Shown: piece after piece, positions 8,035-16,936 of the stretch | Numbering within the stretch: the first letter of the stretch is position 1 | Layout of the letters: every line of letters begins with the position of its first letter | Assembly (NCBI GenBank): GCA_942491115.1 | Contig: CALNZV010000001.1 | Coordinates: forward strand, 434,001 to 498,000 | DNA: 64,000 nucleotides | Direction of reading: 5' to 3' | Source: CALNZV01 sp942491115 | GTDB taxonomy: Bacteria > Desulfobacterota > Desulfobacteria > Desulfobacterales > UBA5852 | Position numbers and translations under genes: made by a program | Notes under the pieces: generated by a model | Seen by the model: only the letters and a program-made list of their open reading frames with translations | The model's database searches: none | What the model was told of the DNA's origin: nothing

Positions 8035-8447
8035 CGATTATCTCCTGATCGCCAACAACTTCACACGTGTGGTGCCGCCGCCAAATGCGGGTAGCCGCAG
8101 CCGCGCCAATAGGACAACCCACAAAGCGACCATGGAAGACCATGGACAGGGATCACAACCGCCCACTGCCACCACCTTGGATACCGATTGACATGCGGAC
8201 GAAAATGAAACAGTATATTGGGTAACGATCGGTTACCATTCCCCTTTCCACTGTTCGGCCTTCCTCCAGACCGTCTCCTCGTCTGAAACCACACGTTATT
8301 TTCCACTGCCGACGATTGACGATTGATATGTGCTCTATCCGACATGGGTTATCCATCTCTTGAGGCAGCCGTCGAGTCGCCGCCGGGACTTCCGGAAGTC
8401 ACGGACACCAGCGGCATCCATGTCACCGCACCAGAAAGGAGGCTCCA
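8035..8447. other. Divergent intergenic stretch, no gene seen
   Basis: It separates the RidA gene (minus) from the ABM-domain gene (plus), so promoters for both should lie here. An AT-richer part near 8195-8240 is the likeliest place. No open frame with a ribosome site was found. Confidence 0.4.
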
Positions 8448-8747
8448 ATGACCGTCAAAGTCATCATTAAAAGAGCGTTTAAAGAGGGGTTGCAGAAGGA
8501 GGCCGTCCGGGCGCTGAACATGGCCCGCTATGCCGCCATGGAGCAGAACGGCTACATTTCCTCCGAAACCCTGAGCAACATCGGGGATTCAACCCGGGTG
8601 GCCGTGGTCTCCATGTGGCGGGAACTCGATGCCTGGAAGACGTGGCGGAATAGCGACCGACGAAAGGCCATAGAAGCCGAGATGGCTCCCCTGATAAAAC
8701 GTCCTCCGGAATACGAGTACTACAACCTGGGCATACCCGACCCATAG
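8448..8747 (+). CDS. Antibiotic biosynthesis monooxygenase (ABM) domain protein
   Basis: The 99-residue protein is a single ferredoxin-like alpha/beta barrel domain: MTVKVIIKRAF at strand one, an amphipathic helix, GYISSETLSNIGDSTRVAVV, then MWRELDAWKTWRNSDRRKAI, the conserved W-x5-W helix pattern. Such proteins are small dimeric monooxygenases or heme/quinone-binding proteins; the substrate is unknown. AAAGGAGG lies 5 bases before the ATG, a very strong ribosome site. It stands alone. Confidence 0.85.
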   Translation: MTVKVIIKRAFKEGLQKEAVRALNMARYAAMEQNGYISSETLSNIGDSTRVAVVSMWRELDAWKTWRNSDRRKAIEAEMAPLIKRPPEYEYYNLGIPDP

Positions 8748-8969
8748 GACAGACGACGGATAAACGGCGCGGCTTATTAGCATCACCGACAAACGCCCCC
8801 TTCATATCCCGAGATAGGCATCGACCCGCAGCGGCGGGTGCGATGCCGTCGCGCCGGGTTTCTTATATCCAGAGCTCCGTCATCCTTTTTTGTCCCCATC
8901 CCTGCCTTGACCTTCCGCCCGATGCCGGATATTATCCGAAAATTGAAACCACCTCACGGGGGATACGCC

Positions 8970-9524
8970 ATGAACGCCATCAGATGCCTGTTGATCTGCG
9001 GAGTGCTGACGCTGCTGGCTGCGGCAAGCGCGGCGTCCAACATCTACTACTGGACCGATGAAAACGGTGTGCGCCATTTCAGCAATACGGGCATCCCCGA
9101 GGGGGTCGATGATGTGGAAGAGGCCCCGGAACAGGTCACGGTCACCCCCCCCCCTGACCTCACCGAGGACGCCGATGCCACCGGTGGAGGCGCCGATGCT
9201 ACCGATCCGGGCTCAGGGGATCAAAACGCCCCGTCGCCGGAACTCAACGAACAGACCCTCAAGGCCCGAGAGCGGCGCTATGAGGATGCCAGGCAAACCT
9301 ATAATCAGCGGATCTCCGATGAGAGGGATCAACTCGAATCACAGATCGAGGCCATCGAAAACAGGTCGCCAAGCCGTTACTTCACCGAAGGTATGCGGGA
9401 ATCCCAGCTGTCGCCCCTGAAAACACGGCTGAACCGGCTCAACGAAGACCCCGAGGGCTATCTCAACCAGAAGGCACCGGTGCCAGAAGATTTCGGCCTT
9501 CCCGAGGGCAAGACGCCCCAATAA
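8970..9524 (+). CDS. Periplasmic DUF4124-domain protein
   Basis: The 184-residue protein has a signal peptide (MNAIRCLLICGVLTLLAAAS, likely cut after ASA) and directly after it the DUF4124 signature IYYWTDENGVRHFSNTG. The middle is low-complexity and acidic (Glu, Asp, Pro, Gly), followed by a charged helix region rich in Arg and Glu around residues 95-150. The domain is a small beta-rich unit of unknown role in exported proteins. The start at 8970 follows GGGGGA by 6 bases; the upstream open frame from 8838 adds a region without signal character. Function is unknown. Confidence 0.8.
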   Translation: MNAIRCLLICGVLTLLAAASAASNIYYWTDENGVRHFSNTGIPEGVDDVEEAPEQVTVTPPPDLTEDADATGGGADATDPGSGDQNAPSPELNEQTLKARERRYEDARQTYNQRISDERDQLESQIEAIENRSPSRYFTEGMRESQLSPLKTRLNRLNEDPEGYLNQKAPVPEDFGLPEGKTPQ

Positions 9525-9561
9525 CCGATAGGCGGACATTCCCTGCCGACCCGCTGGTTGA

Positions 9562-9957
9562 CTATAGGGTCATTAGTATCTGCTTCACCCGGTTGCCGTC
9601 CACTCTGGATCCGAAATGGGCCATGATTTTTCCCATGGCCTGCATTTTGTTTTTATAGCCGGAAAGGTCGACATTGCCGTCGATCCAGGCACGGATCTCG
9701 GTGTCGGAGGCCATGGTCGGCAAGTAGCTTTCAATAACAGACAAGTAAGCCGAACCGTCCCCCCCCTGCCTGGAAATCACTTCTTTTTCGGATTTCTGAA
9801 GCTTTCTGAGTACCCGAACGACCTCATCATCGGTCAGGGTCTTCTGGTCCATCCTGGCAAACTCCCCCAGAATCACACGAATCGCTTCTTTCTTGTGCGT
9901 ATTTTTTTCCTTTATGGCAATCGTCAAATCGCCCTTTATCTTGTTTTGCAGCGTCAC
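9562..9957 (-). CDS. GatB/YqeY domain protein
   Basis: The 131-residue protein is all-helical and matches YqeY: LQNKIKGDLTIAIKEKNTHK at the start, EAIRVILGEFARM, then LPTMASDTEIRAWIDG and a C-terminal MGKIMAHFGSRVDGNRVKQI, the motif shared with the tail domain of GatB. That tail domain contacts tRNA in the amidotransferase; the role of free YqeY proteins is not settled. The start codon is GTG at 9957 with GGAGGG 4 bases upstream. It is convergent with the DUF4124 gene. Confidence 0.9.
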   Translation of the reverse strand: MTLQNKIKGDLTIAIKEKNTHKKEAIRVILGEFARMDQKTLTDDEVVRVLRKLQKSEKEVISRQGGDGSAYLSVIESYLPTMASDTEIRAWIDGNVDLSGYKNKMQAMGKIMAHFGSRVDGNRVKQILMTL

Positions 9958-10215
9958 GATTCCCTCCTGCGCCTAAGTGATCGGAGCGTTTTTTCCCATT
10001 CCACGGCAACCGCCCTCGCTATACGGCGCCCCTGACCTGATCCATAGGGGTCATTCCCGATGGGTTCTATTGCCGTCACGAACACCGCCCCCTCCCCTGG
10101 GGCGAATCCTCATCATTGATCGGAGTCCGATTTTATCCTATAGGATGAGGCCTTGGCAACCACAGGCCGGGCGCTCCCCCCGATGGCAGCGGCGGCCGCA
10201 CCATCGGGGTTACCC

Positions 10216-11478
10216 ATGATCGATTCTCTCCGAAAGGTTGAGTTGCTGGCACCCGCCGGCAATTTCGAAAAGCTGGAAGTGGCTATCCACTTCGGTGCAG
10301 ACGCCGTTTACCTCGGTGGGGAACAATTCAGCCTGAGGCACCAGGCCGACAATTTCGATCTGGACGCCATGGGGCGGGCGGTCGACCTTGCCCACCGCAA
10401 CCATACCCGGGTCTATGTGGCCTGCAATATCTATTCTCGCAACAGCGACCAGGATGCCCTGTCCACCTATCTCCGACAGCTCTCGACCATCGGTCCCGAT
10501 GGCATCATCGCGGCCGACCCGGCCGTCGTGACAGCCGCCCTGAGGGAAGCACCGGGAATCCCCATCCATATCAGCACCCAGGCCAACACCACCAATCACG
10601 TGACGGCCGGATTCTGGAAAGCCGTCGGTGCTTCCCGGATCAATGCCGCCCGGGAACTGCCCCTGGAAGATATCCGCGACTTGGTCCAGAAAAGCGGCAT
10701 CGAGATCGAGGTGTTCGTCCACGGCGCCATGTGCATCGCCTATTCGGGGCGGTGTCTGATCAGCAGCTTTCTGTCCGGGCGAGACGGCAACCGCGGGCAC
10801 TGTGCCCAATCCTGCCGATGGCGATACGCCCTGGTGGAGGAGAAGCGCCCCGGTCACTATCACCCCATCGCCGAGGATGTCCATGGGACCTATTTTTTCA
10901 ACTCAAAAGATCTGTGTATGATCGAGCACATTCCCGAACTAATCGAATCGGGCGTCACCAGTCTCAAGATAGAGGGGCGTATGAAAGGCATTACCTATTT
11001 GGCGGCGGTCGTGAAAAGCTACCGCGCCGCCATTGACGCTTACACCCAGTCTCCGACCCGATATGCCGTCGACCCACAGTGGTTGGAAGATCTCGTCGCC
11101 GTCGGTCGCAGAGGGCACTGCACGGGCTTTTTCTTCGGGCACCCGGAGGAAACCGTTCCGGATTACCGGCAGCGCCGTGGTGCCGAAGAGCGTCGACTGG
11201 TGGGCAAAATCATCGAAAAGATAGGTGCCGACCGCTTCCGGATTGATGTCAGAAACGGTTTTCGTTCGGGGGAGCGCCTCGACGCCCTCAGCGCCCGAGG
11301 ACCCGCGCAATCGGCGGTCGTTGCCGATATGGTCGATGGGGAGCAGTTACCCACGGACCGCGCCGTCGCCGGCGCTTTCGTCGTGGCCACCCTTCCCGGT
11401 CTGAGGGTCGAGCGCCTTGACCTTCTCACCCGAGGGGCCGAGCGGTCACCCTCCGATCAAAAAGACATGCCATCCTAG
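10216..11478 (+). CDS. U32 family peptidase / tRNA hydroxylation protein homologue
   Basis: The 420-residue protein has the U32 features in order: KVELLAPAGNFEKLEVAIHF and GADAVYLGG at the N terminus, the family signature EVFVHGAMCIAYSGRCLIS near residues 167-185 followed by GNRGHCAQSCRW (four Cys for an iron-sulfur site), and the C-terminal beta-barrel domain. Homologues YegQ/TrhP and RlhA hydroxylate RNA bases; older databases call them peptidases. The ATG at 10216 was preferred over an upstream TTG at 10153, because the family sequence begins at VELLAPAG. The stop codon TAG is the first three bases of repeat copy B, so the insertion defines the C terminus and may have altered it. Confidence 0.85.
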   Translation: MIDSLRKVELLAPAGNFEKLEVAIHFGADAVYLGGEQFSLRHQADNFDLDAMGRAVDLAHRNHTRVYVACNIYSRNSDQDALSTYLRQLSTIGPDGIIAADPAVVTAALREAPGIPIHISTQANTTNHVTAGFWKAVGASRINAARELPLEDIRDLVQKSGIEIEVFVHGAMCIAYSGRCLISSFLSGRDGNRGHCAQSCRWRYALVEEKRPGHYHPIAEDVHGTYFFNSKDLCMIEHIPELIESGVTSLKIEGRMKGITYLAAVVKSYRAAIDAYTQSPTRYAVDPQWLEDLVAVGRRGHCTGFFFGHPEETVPDYRQRRGAEERRLVGKIIEKIGADRFRIDVRNGFRSGERLDALSARGPAQSAVVADMVDGEQLPTDRAVAGAFVVATLPGLRVERLDLLTRGAERSPSDQKDMPS

Positions 11479-11722
11479 CCCGGATATGTCACGTGTTGGC
11501 GGCGTTCATCGGCCAGGCATTCAAGGGCGCCGCCGACCGTTGGTACTGCAAGCCCTTGATCACGCCGCATATGGAAGCCTCCGACGCGCCCCCAGGGGGA
11601 ATATTCTTGGGGGTTATTGCCATTCCGCTGGGGGACAAACGGCTCCCGGGACTCTGCTACCGAAACAGGCGATAACCATAAGATATCATATATTATTTTG
11701 ACATTTAGAAAACGTTTTCATG

Positions 11723-12823
11723 CTTAGATTCAACTCATAAGTGCAACACCCTTGGAGGTGAAGGAATGAGTTAACTGCTGTACAATAAGTGTTCCTTCTA
11801 CCGCCAAGTGAAAGGTGCACTCATGAGAACGTACAAGCAGTTAACTCAATATCAGCGATATCACATTCGCATTTATTTGAAAGCTGGTTATTCCCAATCA
11901 AAAATTGCCACGCTTATAGGTGTCCACAAGTCAACTATTAGCCGGGAGACTCGACGCAACACAGATGCTGGACACTATAAGCCCCAAAAAGCCCATTTGA
12001 AAGCGCTTAACCGACGTAAGGCGGCGGCAAAATTTATCAAGATGCGACCGGAACTCATCTGTCGCATCGAGCAGTTGCTCGAGCTGGACTTTAGCCCAGA
12101 ACAAATCTCTGGCTTTCTCAAACACCATGAGTATGTCCGGATCAGCCACGAGAGCATTTATCGGCATATTGGGGCTGATAAGGCAAAAGGCGGTCAGCTT
12201 TATCGACATCTACGATGGGGCCGTAAAAAGTATAGAAAGCGCTATGGCTCCAAGCAACGACGGGGGCAAATTGTCGGCGCGGTGAGCATCCATGAACGGC
12301 CCCAAGTTGTCGATACCAAAGCGCGCATCGGCGACTGGGAAATTGACACCATGTCCGGAAAAAAGCGAAAAGGAGCACTGTTGACCATCGTAGAGCGAAA
12401 GTCGAAGTTCACCCTGGTCAAACACTTACCCGATCGGCAGGCAAAACGCCTATCAAATGCCGTGATCAGACTGCTTCGACCGTTTAAAGACCGGGTGCTG
12501 ACCATAACCGCTGACAATGGCAAAGAGTTTGCTCAGCACGAGCGCATCTCCAGATTGTTGGAGGCTCAGGTGTATTTTGCCCATCCCTATCACGCCTGGA
12601 AACGAGGTCTGAACGAAAACACCAATGGGCTGCTGCGCCAGTATTTTCCAAAAGGCTCTGACTTTACAAAGATCAAAGATGAGGCGGTAGCATTGGCAAT
12701 GAAACGCTTAAATATGCGACCACGGAAAACGTTGAGATATCAAACCCCAAATGAGGTGTTTTGGAGTAATTGATCAAATAACCAGGTTAAATTTAAATGT
12801 TGCACTTGTTAGTTGAAACCGCG
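11723..12823 (+). mobile_element. IS30-family insertion sequence
   Basis: The element has near-identical inverted ends: TTCAACTCATAAGTGCAACA at 11729-11748 and the complement TTCAACTAACAAGTGCAACA at 12798-12817 (18 of 20 bases match). The outer boundaries given here are those that leave a direct ATG repeat (11720-11722 and 12824-12826) and restore the interrupted repeat; the recognisable inverted repeats start six bases inside. It carries one transposase gene. Short target duplications of 2-3 bp are known for IS30 relatives. The transposase frame is intact, so the element could be active. Confidence 0.85.
11823..12773 (+). CDS. IS30-family transposase
   Basis: The 316-residue protein has the IS30 layout: an N-terminal helix-turn-helix (GYSQSKIATLIGVHKSTISR, residues 22-41) and a DDE integrase core with GDWEIDTMSG (Asp175), LTITADNGKEF (Asp231) and LNENTNGLLRQY (Glu265). 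The last two acidic residues are 34 apart, as in the DDE33 arrangement of this family. It cuts and joins the IS ends in the cytoplasm. The ATG at 11823 was preferred over a GTG at 11808 because AAAGGTG lies 5 bases upstream and family members start with M-x-Y-x2-L. The gene is complete. Confidence 0.95.
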   Translation: MRTYKQLTQYQRYHIRIYLKAGYSQSKIATLIGVHKSTISRETRRNTDAGHYKPQKAHLKALNRRKAAAKFIKMRPELICRIEQLLELDFSPEQISGFLKHHEYVRISHESIYRHIGADKAKGGQLYRHLRWGRKKYRKRYGSKQRRGQIVGAVSIHERPQVVDTKARIGDWEIDTMSGKKRKGALLTIVERKSKFTLVKHLPDRQAKRLSNAVIRLLRPFKDRVLTITADNGKEFAQHERISRLLEAQVYFAHPYHAWKRGLNENTNGLLRQYFPKGSDFTKIKDEAVALAMKRLNMRPRKTLRYQTPNEVFWSN

Positions 12824-12857
12824 ATGACATATTCGGGATAGCCGGTGAAGGAGACCC

Positions 12858-13652
12858 ATGCGACTAATTGCCGATAACCTTCAGATGACCCTCCCGCCAC
12901 TGGACCGTGCGGTCGACAACCGGGATCCCGGACCGATCCGACGGCAGGTCTCCGCATTGGAGGCAGCCGGTGCGGAAGCGATCGATATCAACACCGGCCC
13001 CCTCGGCCGGGCCGCGGTCGACAAAATGACATTCATCGTCGATGCGGTTCAACAATCCACCGTTTTGCCTCTGGTGGTGGACACCGCCAACCCCGAGGCC
13101 ATGGCAGCGGGGGTCAAGGCATGCCATAACCCATTGATCATCAACGGGTTTTCCCTTGAACCCGCAAAATTGGAGCGGATTCTTCCCCTGGCGGTCGAAA
13201 GGGATGCCGACATCGTGGGGTACCTGCTGTCCCCCGAGGGCCATGTGCCCAAACAGATGGAGGATCGCTTGTCCCTTGCCGTCGATTTGATTCAGGCGGC
13301 AACGGATGCCGGTCTACCCATGAAACGGCTCATCATCGATCCGGTGGTGGCGCCGGTGACATGGGAGGAAGGCATCACCCGAAACCGGGACCTTCTCTCC
13401 ATCTTGCGACACCTGCCCGATCTACTGGGCGTTGAGGTGCGCACCATGGCCGGTCTCTCCAATCTCACCACGGGACACGCCAACCGCCATCAGAAGGTAT
13501 GTCTCGAGCAAGCCATGGTACCCATGCTTGCAGAGGCCGGGCTATCCATGATGATGCTGAATATCTTCCACACCCAAACCGTTCGCACCGCTCAAACAAG
13601 CCGCCTGCTGACGGGTGAGAGCCTCTTCACCTGGTCGTCCGTACCCTGCTGA
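12858..13652 (+). CDS. Pterin-binding methyltransferase (dihydropteroate-synthase fold)
   Basis: The 264-residue protein has a TIM-barrel pterin-binding domain: AAGAEAIDINTGP near residue 37, LVVDTANPEAMAAG near residue 73, INGFSLEP, and MKRLIIDPVVAPV near residue 155. This order is shared by dihydropteroate synthase, MetH domain two, AcsE and the MtgA-type methyltetrahydrofolate:corrinoid methyltransferases. The lack of the sulfonamide-site loop and the corrinoid-type setting favour a methyltransferase, acting between tetrahydrofolate and a corrinoid protein; no corrinoid protein is adjacent. GGAG lies 4 bases before the ATG. The gene starts only 17 bases after repeat copy B, so its original promoter may have been replaced. 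Confidence 0.75.
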   Translation: MRLIADNLQMTLPPLDRAVDNRDPGPIRRQVSALEAAGAEAIDINTGPLGRAAVDKMTFIVDAVQQSTVLPLVVDTANPEAMAAGVKACHNPLIINGFSLEPAKLERILPLAVERDADIVGYLLSPEGHVPKQMEDRLSLAVDLIQAATDAGLPMKRLIIDPVVAPVTWEEGITRNRDLLSILRHLPDLLGVEVRTMAGLSNLTTGHANRHQKVCLEQAMVPMLAEAGLSMMMLNIFHTQTVRTAQTSRLLTGESLFTWSSVPC

Positions 13653-13813
13653 CCGACACCGTGGTTGCCGCCCTCTGGCCCTCCGGACAATCGCCACCGA
13701 TCTAATGTCCGAAGGAGGATCCTTGCCGGAGCAGTCACCATCGGATACCACACCCGTCGCGCCGTCCCCGGCAATGGGGATCATGGGCGGTACCTTGGCC
13801 GTTGAAAGAAAGA

Positions 13814-14917
13814 TCAGGTGTAGATCACGTTGCAACTCAGGGGAGGATACTTCCACACCCCCGGCTTGGGCAGCACGTGTTGGCCGCCGACTGTCTGCCA
13901 AGACAAATCGGGCTTTAAATCTCTTAGCTTTCCGTCGTCCGGGGTTCGGGATGAATCCGTGGTCATATAGGTGGCTTGGAACAGGCAGAGCCGGTTGTTT
14001 TTCTGGCGGGCCACGACATAATTTTTCTGGAACGTTTGAACCGGGAACCCGTTTCTCTCGGAGAGGTCGGCAACCTCGTTCGGAGTAAAGCTCATCAAAA
14101 CGGTTTTGGACACCCCCCGCTCCGATATTCTGATGAGGGCCCGGGTTTCAGTGCTGCCGACGTAAACCGTTGAAATGCAGGACAGCTGCTTGAGATATTG
14201 AGCAGCGACCATGGCCGCGGTCCGGCGCCCTCCCACCATTACCGGCTGACCGTAATATTCGAAGAATTTCTTTTGGAGATCTTCGGCGTATTTGTCCCCT
14301 TTCTCGAACAAGTCCTTCGAGATGTAGCGGAGATCTCTTGCGAGATCTTCCGCCGCATCCGTTATCGGCCAGTCGATTCGAACGTGGAAATGCGACAGGG
14401 AGTAGCGATTCCTCGCCTTGCTGGTGGCATCCCGCTGAATGAGAAGCGCGTAGTCTACTGGCAGCAGCGATTTAAGAAAGGCCGTGAACTGAGCCGACTC
14501 CATGTATTTCTGGTTCCGTTCAAAGCGGCTGGAAAGTGGGAGACTCTTCGAAGAGAGTAGATTCGTCTTCGTCGTCTTGTTGACTTCAAAGAACCGGATG
14601 TATTTTTTGTGGTGGGGGGGGATGGAGTCTTCGACGAAGAGCACCAGAAACGCATTTTGCTTGTCGTATTCCAGGTCGGGAATTCTCGCCCTTGGCTTGA
14701 GTTCCCGTTTCTCGACGAATGGGTACGGCTGCCCCGCTTTTCTGAAATTGTCGAAGGAATCGATGACCGCATACTGAAGCATCACGGCATCCAGCTGATC
14801 CCGGAGCAGCTCGTAATAGGAGCGTCTAAGGCGATCTTCGTTGCTGAGTGCTTCTCTGACTTTCCAGTGTGTCACCGGCCCATCCCGCTGGCTGCGGCCA
14901 CCGACTGCTCCTGCCAC
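13814..14917 (-). CDS. Hypothetical protein, 367 residues
   Basis: No family was recognised. The protein is soluble, rich in Lys, Arg and aromatic residues, with helix-like N-terminal sequence (SYYELLRDQLDAVMLQYAVI) and a mixed alpha/beta remainder. It holds few Cys residues and no clear catalytic motif, signal peptide or membrane helix. The GTG at 14917 is the longest start; a second GTG at 14872 (VTHWKVREAL) is equally plausible and neither has a strong ribosome site. It follows the TVP38 gene on the same strand after 82 bases. Base use looks somewhat more AT-rich than the neighbouring housekeeping genes, which would fit acquired DNA. Confidence 0.6.
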   Translation of the reverse strand: MAGAVGGRSQRDGPVTHWKVREALSNEDRLRRSYYELLRDQLDAVMLQYAVIDSFDNFRKAGQPYPFVEKRELKPRARIPDLEYDKQNAFLVLFVEDSIPPHHKKYIRFFEVNKTTKTNLLSSKSLPLSSRFERNQKYMESAQFTAFLKSLLPVDYALLIQRDATSKARNRYSLSHFHVRIDWPITDAAEDLARDLRYISKDLFEKGDKYAEDLQKKFFEYYGQPVMVGGRRTAAMVAAQYLKQLSCISTVYVGSTETRALIRISERGVSKTVLMSFTPNEVADLSERNGFPVQTFQKNYVVARQKNNRLCLFQATYMTTDSSRTPDDGKLRDLKPDLSWQTVGGQHVLPKPGVWKYPPLSCNVIYT

Positions 14918-14999
14918 AGGCCCATCTTGTCAACCGTCAACAGGGAAAAGAAATGGAGGAAAGGAACTTCACTTTTGATAACACCGCAACGACAGAAGG

Positions 15000-15725
15000 T
15001 CAATGGGGATCGTGTTTTGAATTCTGCAGGTTATCGATCCACCGGTAGAGGTTGCTTCGGTACCGATAGACCCCGATCAGTATAATGGCACAGACGGTCA
15101 AAATGATGGCGAAGAGGCTGTACATCCGCTCGAACAGGAGCGCACCTTGAAGACTCAGCATGAGGGTGCCAGGCATGCGCCCGATGACGGCCATCGGCAG
15201 GAAAACCGACATGGGAAGTCGGGTCATTCCAAGAAAGAGGCAGAGATAATCCTTGGGAAAACCGGGAAATACGAACAGGGCGAAAATGACCAGTACGCCC
15301 TGGTGGAGAACATATCGGTCCATTTGCTCAAGGCGCTTGTCCGGAATCCATTTGCGGACGACGTGCCGGCCGAGAAGTCTCCCCAAGACAAAGTTGACCC
15401 AGGAACCCAATGACAGACTGATAGATGAGTAGATAAATCCCTGTAGAGCCCCGAACAGGTAGCCGCCGATGAACCCGGTCGCTTCCCCGGGGATAGGGGC
15501 CAGGAGAACCTGGAGGAATTGGATCCCCATAAAGGACAGGGGGGCGAGGGACCCCGAGCGGGCGATCAGATCCTGGGTTTTCTCCCGGTCGGTCAATAGG
15601 CGATAGGCGGTACTCAGCCAGTGGACGGCAGGGTCCCGATAGACCCAGAGAAGGACGAGTCCGGCAGCGGCCCCGAAGACGACCATCAGGACCTGAATCC
15701 GGATCTGTGGGGGAAGCCGCCTCAC
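15000..15725 (-). CDS. TVP38/TMEM64 (DedA-like) family membrane protein
   Basis: The protein has about five to six membrane segments and the SNARE-associated/VTT domain signature: a first helix (VLMVVFGAAAGLVLLWVY), then LAPIPGEATGFIGGYLFGAL with the conserved Gly-rich stretch, GSWVNFVLGRLLGRH and VFPGFPKDYLCLFLGMTRL, including the F-P-x-x-P/K-x-D motif. Family members are thought to help lipid flipping or membrane homeostasis in the inner membrane. The GTG at 15725 begins 16 bases after the stop of pgk, giving a 241-residue protein of usual length; the open frame runs further into pgk but that part is not family sequence. An ATG at 15686 is the alternative. Confidence 0.8.
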   Translation of the reverse strand: MRRLPPQIRIQVLMVVFGAAAGLVLLWVYRDPAVHWLSTAYRLLTDREKTQDLIARSGSLAPLSFMGIQFLQVLLAPIPGEATGFIGGYLFGALQGFIYSSISLSLGSWVNFVLGRLLGRHVVRKWIPDKRLEQMDRYVLHQGVLVIFALFVFPGFPKDYLCLFLGMTRLPMSVFLPMAVIGRMPGTLMLSLQGALLFERMYSLFAIILTVCAIILIGVYRYRSNLYRWIDNLQNSKHDPH

Positions 15726-15741
15726 GGAGGGACGTCGGCGC

Positions 15742-16926
15742 CTAACCGGCGCTACGCTCAAGGGCTTGGACGCCCGGAAGGGGTTTCCCCTCCAGAAGCT
15801 GGAGAAAGGCGCCGCCACCGGTGGAGATATAGGAGATGTTCTTGGCCACCCCGGACCGGTGAATGGCGGCATCCGTGTCCCCGCCCCCCACGATGGTCAT
15901 GCCCCCGGCGTCGCCGACGGCTCTGGCCACGGTCATGGTGCCGTTGCTGAATGGCTCTCTTTCGAATACCCCCATGGGGCCGTTCCAGATGATCGTACCG
16001 CAGTCCCGGATGGCCTCGACAAATCGCTGGATGCTCTTGGGACCGATGTCCATCGCCAGTCCCCACTCCGGGATTTGGTCGACATCGACGGTCTTGCTGT
16101 CATCGGCATCCATGGACTCGGCCACGATCACGTCGACGGGCAGAAAAAGCCCGATGCCTTTCTCCTCGGCGGCCGTGATGATCTGGCGGGCCGTGTCCAC
16201 GAGATCTTCCTCCACAAGGGATCTGCCGACAGCAAAACCTTCAGCCTTTAGAAAAGTGTTGGCCATGGCGCCCCCGATGAGAAGCTTGTCCACATGAGCC
16301 ATCAGATTCGTGAGGGCTCCCAATTTGCTCGAGACCTTTGCCCCGCCGACGATGGCCGCCAAAGGACGGGCAGGATTGCTCATGGCACTGTCAAAGGCCA
16401 TCAGTTCTTTCTCCATCAGAAAACCGGCCACGGATACGGAAGCATGTCGGGTGATGGCGTCCACCGATGCATTGGAGCGGTGGGAAACGGCAAACGCATC
16501 GTTGACGTACCCATCGCAGAGGCTCGCCAGGGAGCGGGCAAACCCGTCGTCATTTTGTTCCTCCTCGGGATGAAACCGGAGGTTTTCCAGCATGACGACG
16601 CCGCCGGGAGCGGTGTTTTGGATTTCCCGGGCCACCGCCTCGCCTATGCAGTCATCGGCCATCAGAACGTCGACACCGATGAGTTCGGAGAGTCGGTCAG
16701 CGGCCGGCTTCAACCGAAACCCATCGACAATCCGGCCCTTGGGGCGGCCCAGGTGGGAGGCGACGACCACGACAGCCCCCTGCTCGAGCCCGTAGCGGAT
16801 CGTCGGCAGTGCCCCCCGAATCCTCGAATCGTCGGTGATGGCCCCATTCTTGTCCATCGGAACGTTAAAGTCGACGCGGACCAGCACCGCCATGCCGGCA
16901 AGGGAAAGGTCGCGAATGGTTTTCAT
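15742..16926 (-). CDS. pgk: Phosphoglycerate kinase
   Basis: The 394-residue protein has the full PGK layout: AVLVRVDFNVPMDKNG near residue 10, SHLGRPKGR near residue 55, the hinge, AIVGGAKVSSKLGALTNL near residue 190 and the C-terminal GGGDTDAAIHRSGVAKNISYISTGGGAFL region in two parts, all catalytic features intact. It interconverts 1,3-bisphosphoglycerate plus ADP and 3-phosphoglycerate plus ATP in the cytoplasm. The ATG at 16926 has GAGGAG 6 bases upstream; the open frame to 17034 upstream is not family sequence. It is cotranscribed with a small Cys-rich protein gene only 10 bases upstream. Confidence 0.97.
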   Translation of the reverse strand: MKTIRDLSLAGMAVLVRVDFNVPMDKNGAITDDSRIRGALPTIRYGLEQGAVVVVASHLGRPKGRIVDGFRLKPAADRLSELIGVDVLMADDCIGEAVAREIQNTAPGGVVMLENLRFHPEEEQNDDGFARSLASLCDGYVNDAFAVSHRSNASVDAITRHASVSVAGFLMEKELMAFDSAMSNPARPLAAIVGGAKVSSKLGALTNLMAHVDKLLIGGAMANTFLKAEGFAVGRSLVEEDLVDTARQIITAAEEKGIGLFLPVDVIVAESMDADDSKTVDVDQIPEWGLAMDIGPKSIQRFVEAIRDCGTIIWNGPMGVFEREPFSNGTMTVARAVGDAGGMTIVGGGDTDAAIHRSGVAKNISYISTGGGAFLQLLEGKPLPGVQALERSAG

Positions 16927-16936
16927 GATGGTCTCC

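Larger units (their letters stand above)
11476..12840 (+). mobile_element. 261-bp MITE-like repeat, copy B, split by an IS30-family element
   Basis: The left part (11476-11722) matches copies A and C through the AT-rich TTGACA region to TTTTCATG. The right part (12824-12840) is ATGACATATTCGGGATA, the expected right end. Between them lies the insertion sequence. Removing it together with one of two flanking ATG triplets gives exactly 261 bp, the length of copies A and C. The left end supplies the stop codon of the U32 gene, and the right end finishes 17 bases before the start of the methyltransferase gene. Confidence 0.8.
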
